Assembly: GCA_002348185.1 (NCBI GenBank)
Contig: DDYW01000181.1
Span: 4,254-68,253, forward strand
Length of the DNA: 64,000 nucleotides
Direction of reading: 5' to 3'
From: Candidatus Hydrogenedentes bacterium UBA2224
Lineage (GTDB): Bacteria; Hydrogenedentota; Hydrogenedentia; Hydrogenedentales; SLHB01
How positions within the stretch are numbered: the stretch's first letter is position 1; every line of letters begins with the position of its first letter. The position numbers were made by a program, and so were the translations under genes. The notes under the pieces were generated by a model, which ran no database searches, had not been told where the DNA came from, and saw only the letters and a program-made list of their open reading frames with translations. Below are positions 25,445-32,676 of this stretch, piece by piece.

Positions 25445-26998
25445 TCACCCCGCTCCGCGGGTGTTCGTGGCCGCAGCCGCGTCCGTCGCGTCTCCGAACA
25501 GGCCTTCGAGAGCCCGGGCCGCCCCGGCGCGCGACCAGTTCCACGTGCGCCAGCCGTCGTCGGCCTGCCTGTGCCGTTGGCGCATCAATCCGTCGCGCAG
25601 AATGACAGCGTCGCGCTCCCGCAGGGTGTCCAGCCCGGCCACAAGCGCCGGGACGGCATCGGCCCCCAGTGAGAGCGCATACCGCGCGTCAAAGGACTTT
25701 CCCTCAGCGATGCGGGCAAGATTCCACGACACGATGATATGGCCCGGGTTCATGGCATGAAACGCCACTACGAACACGAGTCCGCTCAGCACCATGCCCA
25801 CCGTAAACCGCTTTGCCCGCCCCCACAGCGCCGTAACGGCAAACCACGCCAGCGAGAGGCCGATCCAGACCATAAACGCCGTGGAATAGAACCGCAGCTG
25901 GGTCAGTCCATACGCCTCGACGTACAGATGCATGCGCATCAACGCGCTGACCATGATCACCGCCACCAGCAGCAGCATGAGCACCGACAACAGCCGGCAC
26001 ACCGTCTTCCCGCGCGGCGTTCCTCCGCGGGACAGCCAATGAAAGAAGTACTGCAGGAGCAGCGTCAAAACGGTCACTGCGCACAGCTCGAAGAAGCCGC
26101 GCCGCGCATACTCGGCGTAGGTAAGTTCCGCAACGGACTCGATCCGGCCGCTCCCCCCGAAGAAATACTGGAACTGGACCGCCACAAAGGCCAGGAACAG
26201 CGCATCCACCGCACCGAACACGATCGCCGCCTCGATCCCGCCGGTCTGGATGTCCCGAAGCGTCTCTTCGTCCGGCATGTACCGGGCAACCCCGGAGACC
26301 ACCGCGCAGAGCAGTCCCGCGGCCAGATAGGCACTCAACGCGAGCGCGGCCACGTGGCGCGGCAGGAACTCGAGGTCAAACGAGAACATCCTGCTCATCA
26401 GGTCGCCGAACGCGCGGTCGGCCGACGCAAACAGCAGCGTAAACACGGCGAGGATCGGAATCGCCAGCAGCAGGCCCCGCAACAGGGCGGCGAGCCAGGG
26501 CTTCCGCAACGCGTCCCCCCGCCATTTTCGCGGGTCGGCCGCGGTCAGTGCGCGCCACCCCCCCAAGAGAATCCTGGCGGTCCCCCGCAGGAGCGCGCCG
26601 AAATACTCCAGAAATGATGCGAGAGCCGGGGCGAATCCTCCAACCACACCGGCGGCCAGGGCCGCGCTCGCCAGCGAACAGCCAGCGGCAAGCCATTTGA
26701 GATAAACGCTGTCCCGCCAGGCCAGGCAAAGCCCGAACGCGGCGCTCGCGGCCAGGAAGACGGCGGTCCAGGCCGGCAGCCGCCGTTCACGCCAGTGCAA
26801 GAGCCCCGCCGCGCACGCCAGCACCGCCACGGCCCACAGGGCGGCATTCAGCCCGTAGGGCACGGCGCGCAGCAGGATGTCGCCGAGCACTCCCAGGACG
26901 AGCGCTGCGGGAAAGACCCGGTACGCCAGCGTGGCGGGCTGGTCCCAGGCCGTCGCGGTGGCCGCCTCCTCATAGGAAAGATCGTCCTCCGGTGTCAT
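25445..26998 (-). CDS. DUF4173-type multi-pass membrane protein
   Basis: 517 residues with roughly 12 hydrophobic segments. The motifs TYAEYARRGFFELCAVTVLTL near 305 and LRFYSTAFMVWIGLSL near 380 mark the DUF4153/DUF4173 group of integral membrane proteins. The C-terminus (from ~450) is a soluble helical tail. The function of the group is unknown. The ATG at 26998 was chosen for its GGAG and because the frame before it has no membrane character. It sits 81 bases downstream of the winged-helix gene, in a three-gene cassette on one strand with 27080-28132. Confidence 0.8.
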   Translation of the reverse strand: MTPEDDLSYEEAATATAWDQPATLAYRVFPAALVLGVLGDILLRAVPYGLNAALWAVAVLACAAGLLHWRERRLPAWTAVFLAASAAFGLCLAWRDSVYLKWLAAGCSLASAALAAGVVGGFAPALASFLEYFGALLRGTARILLGGWRALTAADPRKWRGDALRKPWLAALLRGLLLAIPILAVFTLLFASADRAFGDLMSRMFSFDLEFLPRHVAALALSAYLAAGLLCAVVSGVARYMPDEETLRDIQTGGIEAAIVFGAVDALFLAFVAVQFQYFFGGSGRIESVAELTYAEYARRGFFELCAVTVLTLLLQYFFHWLSRGGTPRGKTVCRLLSVLMLLLVAVIMVSALMRMHLYVEAYGLTQLRFYSTAFMVWIGLSLAWFAVTALWGRAKRFTVGMVLSGLVFVVAFHAMNPGHIIVSWNLARIAEGKSFDARYALSLGADAVPALVAGLDTLRERDAVILRDGLMRQRHRQADDGWRTWNWSRAGAARALEGLFGDATDAAAATNTRGAG

Positions 26999-27079
26999 CA
27001 CTCCCGCACTCCTTATGCTGGCTCCCAAAGAACCTTGCGATACAAAGCCCACGCGCAAAAAAAAGGAGCCCTGTGCCGG

Positions 27080-27469
27080 TCACTTTTTCCGGACCGCCTT
27101 GATTAGGGCTTCCATGTGGCTCAGGTAGTGTTCGAGCGCCTTCCGCCCCCTGGGCGTGATGCGGTATTCGGTTTTCGGCATCCTTCCCTGGAACGATTTC
27201 GTACACTGGATGTACTCGGCTTCTTCCAGCTTGCGGGCGTGCACGCTCAGGTTGCCGTCGCTTGTCCCGATCAACTGTTTGAGTTCTTTGAACGTCAGGG
27301 CGTCGTTCACGGCCAGCGCGCTCACGATCGCGAGCCGGATCCGTTCGTGGATGATGCGCTCCATCGGCTCCGAACCGCTCCGGCGCTCCGGACCCTGGAT
27401 AGCTTCCCGCAGCCTTGACCTCTTGTCTTCCGCCCCCCCCGCCTTCTCTGCCGCGTTTTGTCTCGCCAT
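27080..27469 (-). CDS. Winged-helix transcriptional regulator
   Basis: 129 residues. After a charged N-terminal ~35 comes a winged-helix fold: IIHERIRLAIVSALAV, TFKELKQLIGTSDGNLSVHARKLEEAEYI (recognition helix SDGNLSVHARKL) and a wing with TEYRITPRGRKALEHYLSHME. This is the MarR-like HTH_34 type often placed beside DUF4153-like membrane genes. It presumably controls its own cassette. The ATG at 27469 has GGGAG upstream; a second ATG at 27364, immediately before the wHTH fold, is possible. It follows the membrane protein gene by 24 bases. Confidence 0.85.
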   Translation of the reverse strand: MARQNAAEKAGGAEDKRSRLREAIQGPERRSGSEPMERIIHERIRLAIVSALAVNDALTFKELKQLIGTSDGNLSVHARKLEEAEYIQCTKSFQGRMPKTEYRITPRGRKALEHYLSHMEALIKAVRKK

Positions 27470-27493
27470 CTTCCGTCTCCCGGTACCGGCGGA

Positions 27494-28132
27494 TCAGCCG
27501 CCGTGGCGCAGGGCAATGACCACGCCAAACACGATGTGGAGGCCGCCAAACCCGGCCGCGAGAAAGAGGTCGCCCGCCGTCATGCCCCCGGCCACATCAA
27601 ACGCGCCGTACTCCGGCAGCGACATCAAACCGCCCGCGAGCGCCATGAAACACATCCCCATCAAAGGCACCACCCGAACAGAGAACGCGCCCCCGGTCAC
27701 GCACCCCGCGCCATACAGGAGCAGCCACAGGGGCGGCAACAGGCGCCACAAGCCTTCGTGCACGAAAACGGCCGTCAACAACGCGCCCGCCACGATCGGC
27801 GGCGCCAGGCTCAGCGCAAACCGGCGCCCCGGCCCCATCCACAGGGATTCCCGGTTCCGCCGGGCTTTGAGGGTCATCGAGACCGCCCCAACGGTCACGC
27901 TCCCGCCCGCCACGGCCAGCCAGGTGCCAAGCCATGGCGCTCCCGGCCTCGAGGCCCAAAAACTTCCCGCAAGCGCCAGCAGCCCCATGGCGAGCAGTCC
28001 CCGTCCGGGAACCGACGTAAACGACGACGACCGGGTCATGGCCTCGCGTATGAAGGCCAGGTTGTCCATGGCCCGTGCGTGAAGCTGTACCGGCGCCCCG
28101 GGGTCCGGGGACTCTTTGCGTTCCGTGCTCAT
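27494..28132 (-). CDS. Six-helix membrane protein of the winged-helix cassette
   Basis: 212 residues. A polar N-terminal ~35 is followed by six hydrophobic helices (GLLAMGLLALAGSFWAS, LGTWLAVAGGSVTVGAV, FALSLAPPIVAGALLTAVF and others). Not assigned to a named family, though proteins with this outline often precede HTH_34 regulators. It has a strong promoter at 28142-28170 just before its ATG, and the open frame further upstream has no coding character. It is the first gene of the cassette with the winged-helix and DUF4173 genes. Confidence 0.75.
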   Translation of the reverse strand: MSTERKESPDPGAPVQLHARAMDNLAFIREAMTRSSSFTSVPGRGLLAMGLLALAGSFWASRPGAPWLGTWLAVAGGSVTVGAVSMTLKARRNRESLWMGPGRRFALSLAPPIVAGALLTAVFVHEGLWRLLPPLWLLLYGAGCVTGGAFSVRVVPLMGMCFMALAGGLMSLPEYGAFDVAGGMTAGDLFLAAGFGGLHIVFGVVIALRHGG

Positions 28133-28141
28133 CGCACCGTC

Positions 28142-28170
28142 AGTATATCCGAGTTTCTTGTGTTTGCCAA
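28142..28170 (-). promoter_or_regulatory. Promoter of the membrane/winged-helix cassette
   Basis: On the minus strand: TTGGCA, 17 bases, TATACT, 9 bases before the ATG at 28132. This again suggests a leaderless or very short-leader mRNA. Confidence 0.65.
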
Positions 28171-28358
28171 GTACTTTATATCCAAAAGCGAAACCGGGTT
28201 CCCCCATTTGCCGCGTGCGGTCCTTTTCAACGCAAAACTGCAGCACCTTCCGCAAACTGTCCACGTCGTACAGGCTTTCGGTGAAATTGTCTTCCAGGCA
28301 GCTTTGCCAGACGGCAGTGATCCCGCCCGTCCCAGGACAGCAGCGTGAACCAGACGAC

Positions 28359-28829
28359 TCAGGGCAAATCGCGCCAGAGGTTCCCCAGATAGATCGGGCC
28401 CGGCGCTGCGGACGCACCAAGCAGGCGGAGGAGCGGTTCGTGAAGGTCAGGGACCAGGACAAGGCCGTTCAATTCCGCCATGGGCACAAACCGGACCGCG
28501 GTCAGACGATAGTCGTCCCCCTTCCGCAGACTTCCACCCAGGAGGGTGCACCGGAAACAGAGGTTCACGATATGGCGATGGCGCTCCGGGGGGAGGCTGT
28601 CGTACACCAGCGCGACATCGCCCACCGCGACGTCCAGTCCGGTTTCCTCCCGAAGTTCCCGTTTCAGCGCGTCTGCCAGGGACTCGCCGTAGTCCACCCC
28701 GCCGCCCGGAAGAAGCCAGTACCTCCGCCCATCCTTTTCGTGTTCGACCAGGAGGACGGCGTCCTCATTCCGCAGGAGCGCGGCCACGCGAATCCGGGGC
28801 CCCAATCCGTGTCCTTCCGTTTCGGTCAT
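28359..28829 (-). CDS. Nudix hydrolase
   Basis: 156 residues. The Nudix box is complete near 42-65 (GGGVDYGESLADALKRELREETGL), giving the metal-binding REXXEE helix. The start is IRVAALLRNEDAVLLVEHE and the end is beta-rich with PDLHEPLL. The family cuts nucleoside diphosphates linked to another group (X); the substrate cannot be read. It overlaps hflX by 4 bases (ATGA) and is therefore translationally coupled to it. Confidence 0.93.
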   Translation of the reverse strand: MTETEGHGLGPRIRVAALLRNEDAVLLVEHEKDGRRYWLLPGGGVDYGESLADALKRELREETGLDVAVGDVALVYDSLPPERHRHIVNLCFRCTLLGGSLRKGDDYRLTAVRFVPMAELNGLVLVPDLHEPLLRLLGASAAPGPIYLGNLWRDLP

Positions 28830-30115
28830 ACAATATAATCGGCAAGCTGCCGCCGCAGGGGCGCGTCGACCTCGGCCTCCAGAACCACAACATTGTCTTC
28901 ATAGTCCTGCTGGATGACCCGGCCGCATTTGTGAACGCGCGCCACCACGCTTCCCTTGTGCTGGGGAATGCGCAAGCGCACACGGGAGCGTTGCGGCGTC
29001 AGGTTCGCATCGACCGCTCGGAGCAGCTCCTCGATGCCCTGGCCGGTCCTCGCGGAAACCCGCACGCCGTGGCCGAACCGCGCCTCCAGTTCATGCGCCT
29101 GCATGGGCGTGGCGATGTCCATCTTGTTGAGAGCGAGCACGGCCGGCTTCTCCCCCACGCCGATCTCGTCCAATACGGCGCGCACGGCCTTCATGTGTTC
29201 CTCGGCCGCGGCATGCGAAGCATCGACGACCATGAGCAGCACATCCGCCTCGTTCACTTCCTCGAGCGTGGCGCGGAACGCCGCGACCAGGGAGTGCGGA
29301 AGGTTCCGGATAAATCCCACCGTGTCCGTAAAGGTCACCTCGCGGCCGCTGGGGAGTTCCCGTCTCCGCGTCGTGGTGTCGAGGGTGGCAAACAGCTTGT
29401 CTTCGACAAACGCACCGGCATTTGTCAGCGCGTTAAGAAGCGACGATTTGCCCGCGTTGGTGTAGCCGACCAGGGCCACCGTGCCGATACCCCCTTCGAT
29501 GCGCCGCTTGCGCTGGATGCGCCGGCGTTTGCGCGTGCCCTCGAGCTCTGCCTTGAACCGGCGGATCCGCTCGCGCACCACGCGGCGGTCCACCTCGAGC
29601 TTCTGTTCGCCGGGACCGCGTACCCCGATGCCGCCCTGCTGGCGCATCATGGCCGAGCCCCGGCCGGTCAGGCGCGGCAGGAGATACTCGAGCTGGGCCA
29701 GTTCGACCTGATGCTTGCCTTCGTTGGACTGGGCGCGCAAGGCAAAAATGTCGAGAATCAACTGCGTGCGGTCCACGACCTTCACCCCGAGCGTGTCGCC
29801 GATATTGGCGCCCTGGCTGGGGGTCAGGTCGCAGTCGAAAATGACCAGACCCGCCTCATGCTCTTCGCATGCCGCGCTGAGGGTCTCGAGTTTTCCCTTT
29901 CCAATAAGGGTCCCCGGGCACGGTCTGGCCCGGCGCTGCACAAGCGTAGCGGCCACGCCGGCCCCGGCCGTCCAGGTCAGGCGCCGCATTTCTTCAAGCG
30001 AATCCTCGACTTCCCTCGGGTCATCACCCGGAAGAATCAGCCTTACCAGGATGGCGGTCTCGGTCAGCGGCGGCCGCTCGAGTTCTATCAATCGTTCGTT
30101 TCTTTCCTCGGTCAT
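28826..30115 (-). CDS. hflX: GTPase HflX
   Basis: 429 residues, normal for HflX. An N-terminal HflX domain (LEEMRRLTWTAGAGV, PGTLIGKGKLETL) and the coiled-coil RQQGGIGVRGPGEQKLE precede a G domain with GYTNAGKSSL (G1), DTTTR (G2), DTVGFI (G3) and NKMD (G4). HflX splits stalled or hibernating 70S ribosomes, notably under heat stress. GAGGG precedes the ATG at 30115. It is the first gene of the hflX-Nudix pair. Confidence 0.96.
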   Translation of the reverse strand: MTEERNERLIELERPPLTETAILVRLILPGDDPREVEDSLEEMRRLTWTAGAGVAATLVQRRARPCPGTLIGKGKLETLSAACEEHEAGLVIFDCDLTPSQGANIGDTLGVKVVDRTQLILDIFALRAQSNEGKHQVELAQLEYLLPRLTGRGSAMMRQQGGIGVRGPGEQKLEVDRRVVRERIRRFKAELEGTRKRRRIQRKRRIEGGIGTVALVGYTNAGKSSLLNALTNAGAFVEDKLFATLDTTTRRRELPSGREVTFTDTVGFIRNLPHSLVAAFRATLEEVNEADVLLMVVDASHAAAEEHMKAVRAVLDEIGVGEKPAVLALNKMDIATPMQAHELEARFGHGVRVSARTGQGIEELLRAVDANLTPQRSRVRLRIPQHKGSVVARVHKCGRVIQQDYEDNVVVLEAEVDAPLRRQLADYIV

Positions 30116-30170
30116 ACCCTCGTCTTTCGTGCGGTCATACCCTGCTTCTCACTATATCACGGGAGCCACA

Positions 30171-30199
30171 TTGAATCTGTCCCCATAGATTCTTAGTCT
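30171..30199 (+). promoter_or_regulatory. Weak candidate promoter for the sialidase-like gene
   Basis: TTGAAT, 17 bases, TAGTCT, about 60 bases before the GTG at 30259. Confidence 0.35.
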
Positions 30200-30258
30200 A
30201 TGCACACACAGGAACTCGTGGCGTCCCCGAAGACAACCGCGAAAGGATTACCGTACCC

Positions 30259-31416
30259 GTGACAAAGCGTTTCATCTCTCAGCTGTTTGTTCAGAAAACG
30301 TTGGTGTTGGCGCTGGCGCTGCTCGCCGTGAGCGGCTACGCCGGGGCTGAACAGGCCGCAAACGCGCCCGAACCCGCCCCGCCGCAGGAGGTATTTCCAT
30401 TGCCTGAAACACTCTACGACACGCAAACATTCACCGGGAAGGTCCTTCGGAGCGGCGGCCGGGTGGACTTCGTCTTCGGATCTGACCGCCCCTTCGCGCA
30501 GTGCCATGCCTCCACCATTGCCCAGGCCCCATCGGGCGAGCTTCTCTGCGCGTGGTTCGGCGGCACGGAGGAAAAGGACCCCGACGTCGGTATCTGGTAT
30601 GCCCGCTTCACCAACGGCGCGTGGGCGCCCCCGAAGCGCATCGCAAAGGTCAACGAAACCGCTCATTGGAATCCGGTGCTGTTCACCGATCCCGAGGCCG
30701 GCGTGTTCCTCTTTTTCAAAGTCGGTCCCGAAATCCCCTACTGGCAGACTTACTGGATGAAGTCCGCCGATGCGGGCCTGACGTGGACCGACCCCGTCGA
30801 GCTGGTCCCCGGCGACAACGGCGGCCGGGGTCCCGTCAAGAACAAGCCGATCATCCTCTCGGACGGGGCGTGGCTCGCGCCCGCCTCAACCGAACTCGGC
30901 GCCTGGAAGCCCTTCTGCGACCGGTCGGAGGACGACGGACGAACGTGGACGCGCAGCGCCGATTTCGCCATCGACCCGGTCCAAGTCATCGGCAAAGGCG
31001 CCATCCAGCCCACGTTCTGGGAGTCCTCGCCTGGCAACGTACATGCTCTCCTGCGCACCACCGCAGCGAAGATCGGCCGCGCTGACTCGACGGACGGCGG
31101 CCGGACCTGGTCGCCCATGCGGCTCACCGGGATGCCCAACAACAACAGCGGCATTGACCTCGAGAAACTCGACGACAACCGCCTGCTGCTGCTCTACAAC
31201 CCCATCGGCAAGGATTGGGGACCCCGAACGCCCCTCAATCTCGCGGTATCGAGCGACAACGGCGAAACGTGGCAGGATCTGGTCAGTCTGGAGACCGCGG
31301 AAGGCGAATACTCGTACCCGGCCATCATCCGGAGTGGCGACGGGATCGTCCTGTGTTACACCTGGCGTCGCGAACGCGTTCGCTGCTGGCAGATCCCCGC
31401 CGCGGCATTTGAGTAA
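30259..31416 (+). CDS. Secreted sialidase-like BNR-repeat protein
   Basis: 385 residues. A signal peptide (VLALALLAVSGYAGA) precedes a six-bladed propeller of the BNR/sialidase superfamily: HASTIAQAPSGELLCAWFGG, then Asp-box-like repeats SADAGLTWTDP, SEDDGRTWTRS, STDGGRTWSP and SSDNGETWQD. A closing block SYPAIIRSGDGIVLCYTWRRERVR is typical of secreted exo-alpha-sialidase-like proteins in this kind of genome. The propeller fold is clear; actual sialidase activity is not, since the arginine triad could not be placed with certainty. The GTG start at 30259 begins the signal peptide, with AAAGGA 13 bases upstream. It converges on rpsI. Confidence 0.85.
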   Translation: MTKRFISQLFVQKTLVLALALLAVSGYAGAEQAANAPEPAPPQEVFPLPETLYDTQTFTGKVLRSGGRVDFVFGSDRPFAQCHASTIAQAPSGELLCAWFGGTEEKDPDVGIWYARFTNGAWAPPKRIAKVNETAHWNPVLFTDPEAGVFLFFKVGPEIPYWQTYWMKSADAGLTWTDPVELVPGDNGGRGPVKNKPIILSDGAWLAPASTELGAWKPFCDRSEDDGRTWTRSADFAIDPVQVIGKGAIQPTFWESSPGNVHALLRTTAAKIGRADSTDGGRTWSPMRLTGMPNNNSGIDLEKLDDNRLLLLYNPIGKDWGPRTPLNLAVSSDNGETWQDLVSLETAEGEYSYPAIIRSGDGIVLCYTWRRERVRCWQIPAAAFE

Positions 31417-31438
31417 ATCGATATCGCGGAATAATTCA

Positions 31439-31473
31439 CGGCCGTGGGGTCCCGCGCGGACCTCACGGCCGTG
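31439..31473. terminator. Hairpin at the end of the sialidase-like gene
   Basis: A 15-bp stem (ACGGCCGTG...GGTCC with its complement, one G-T pair) and a 5-base loop, 22 bases after the stop. The T tract is weak. Confidence 0.6.
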
Positions 31474-31505
31474 TGTGCATGTATGGGCCGGCGCGTCCAA
31501 AGAAA

Positions 31506-31544
31506 ACGGCCCCGTCCGCGGAGATACTCCGGGGACGCGGCCGT
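31506..31544 (-). terminator. Imperfect hairpin past the rpsI stop
   Basis: Arms ACGGCC..GTCC..GGA with two mismatches, 25 bases past the rpsI stop, followed leftward by CGTTTTCTTT on the minus strand. Likely the rplM-rpsI terminator. Confidence 0.6.
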
Positions 31545-31569
31545 GAACGAGTCTGCCCGCTCGAGCGGT

Positions 31570-31974
31570 TTACCGCTTGGAGAACTGGAAGCGCTTGCGG
31601 GCGCCGGGTTGTCCGTACTTCTTGCGTTCGACCTCGCGCGCATCGCGAGTCAGCAGCCCGTACTTACGCAGGACGGGACGGTATTTCTCGTCCAGTTCAA
31701 CGAGCGCACGGGCGATGCCCAGGCGCAGGGCGCCGGCCTGTCCGGTCAGCCCGCCGCCGCTGCAACGCGCGCGGATGTCAAACCGGTTCACGGTGTCCGT
31801 CACGTCGAACGGCTGTTTTGCCAGCATCACGAGCACTTCGCGCGCCAGATAGGCGTCCAGGGGACGGCCATTGACCGTCACCACACCCGTGCCCGGCTTC
31901 AGGCGAACGCGCGCCGAGGCGTTTTTGCGCCGGCCGATGGCCATTACTTCATTCGTCTTTGCGTCGACTGCCAC
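31570..31974 (-). CDS. rpsI: 30S ribosomal protein S9
   Basis: 134 residues. MAIGRRKNASARVRLKPGTG opens the fold, VNGRPLDAYLAR and GGGLTGQAGALRLGIARAL follow, and the C-terminus is KKYGQPGARKRFQFSKR, whose basic end reaches the ribosomal P site. The GTG at 31974 has a strong GAGGAGAGG upstream; an ATG 10 codons later (MAIGRR) is possible. Partner of rplM, 37 bases upstream, as in most bacteria. Confidence 0.97.
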   Translation of the reverse strand: MAVDAKTNEVMAIGRRKNASARVRLKPGTGVVTVNGRPLDAYLAREVLVMLAKQPFDVTDTVNRFDIRARCSGGGLTGQAGALRLGIARALVELDEKYRPVLRKYGLLTRDAREVERKKYGQPGARKRFQFSKR

Positions 31975-32011
31975 TTGGGGTTCCTCTCCTCAATCCTCGC
32001 CTTCGTTTGTG

Positions 32012-32440
32012 CTAGAAGGTATGCATTTCCGGATTCTGTGCTTCATGGGGATGCTCGTTGCCCGCGTAGATGCGGACGCGCGTGGCGAGTTGCCGCCCCA
32101 ACCGGTTGTGGGGCAACATCCCCTTGACCGCGAACATCATGGCGCGCGTCGGGTGCTTCGCCACCAGCTTCTCGTAGGTGGTTTCTTTCAGCCCGCCAAG
32201 ATACCCGGAGTGCCGGTAATACTTCTTGGCCTGCGCCTTGCGTCCCGTGACGCACGCTTTGTCCGCGTTAATGATCACCACATGATCGCCGCAATCCAGG
32301 TAAGGGGTGTACTGGGGCTTGTGTTTGCCGCGCAGCAGCCTGGCCGCTTCCGCCGCAACCCGGCCGAGCACCTTGCCATTCGCGTCGATGACCAACCACT
32401 TCTTTTTGATATCTCCCTCGCGGGGGACATACGTTTTCAC
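32012..32440 (-). CDS. rplM: 50S ribosomal protein L13
   Basis: 142 residues, the standard L13 size. Seen: KKWLVIDANGKVLGRVAAEAARLLRGK, TPYLDCGDHVVIINADK, KYYRHSGYLGGLKE, and the C-terminal MLPHNRLGRQLATRVRIYAGNEHPHEAQNPE. The start is a GTG at 32440 preceded by AAGGAG; the frame further up is non-coding leader. It has a near-perfect promoter at 32519-32547 and a hairpin at 32457-32474 near the ribosome site. Confidence 0.97.
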   Translation of the reverse strand: MKTYVPREGDIKKKWLVIDANGKVLGRVAAEAARLLRGKHKPQYTPYLDCGDHVVIINADKACVTGRKAQAKKYYRHSGYLGGLKETTYEKLVAKHPTRAMMFAVKGMLPHNRLGRQLATRVRIYAGNEHPHEAQNPEMHTF

Positions 32441-32456
32441 CGCTTCTCTCTCCTTA

Positions 32457-32474
32457 ACGGCCGGGTCAGGCCGT
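32457..32474 (-). promoter_or_regulatory. Leader hairpin of rplM
   Basis: A perfect 6-bp stem ACGGCC/GGCCGT with a 6-base loop in the ~75-base leader, ending just before the AAGGAG of rplM. L13 leaders with autoregulatory hairpins are known in other phyla; here it is a candidate only. Confidence 0.4.
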
Positions 32475-32518
32475 AAAAGCACACAACTCAGCAACTTGTG
32501 AGGACAACGCGAAGCGAA

Positions 32519-32547
32519 AGTGTACCTGACGAAAATCCGAATGTCAA
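32519..32547 (-). promoter_or_regulatory. Promoter of rplM-rpsI
   Basis: On the minus strand: TTGACA, 17 bases, TACACT. The -35 is perfect. It is the best promoter in the window. Confidence 0.8.
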
Positions 32548-32676
32548 GAAAGACCTCCCCACCCGAATCTTCGCAGTTTTCGTCCGGCATTTTGCCGCCC
32601 GGCCCAAACCCGCCCGACGTGCGCGGCGTAACGCAACCAGGCATCAAATACCCTCTGTTTTAAGCCGCTGTTTGCC

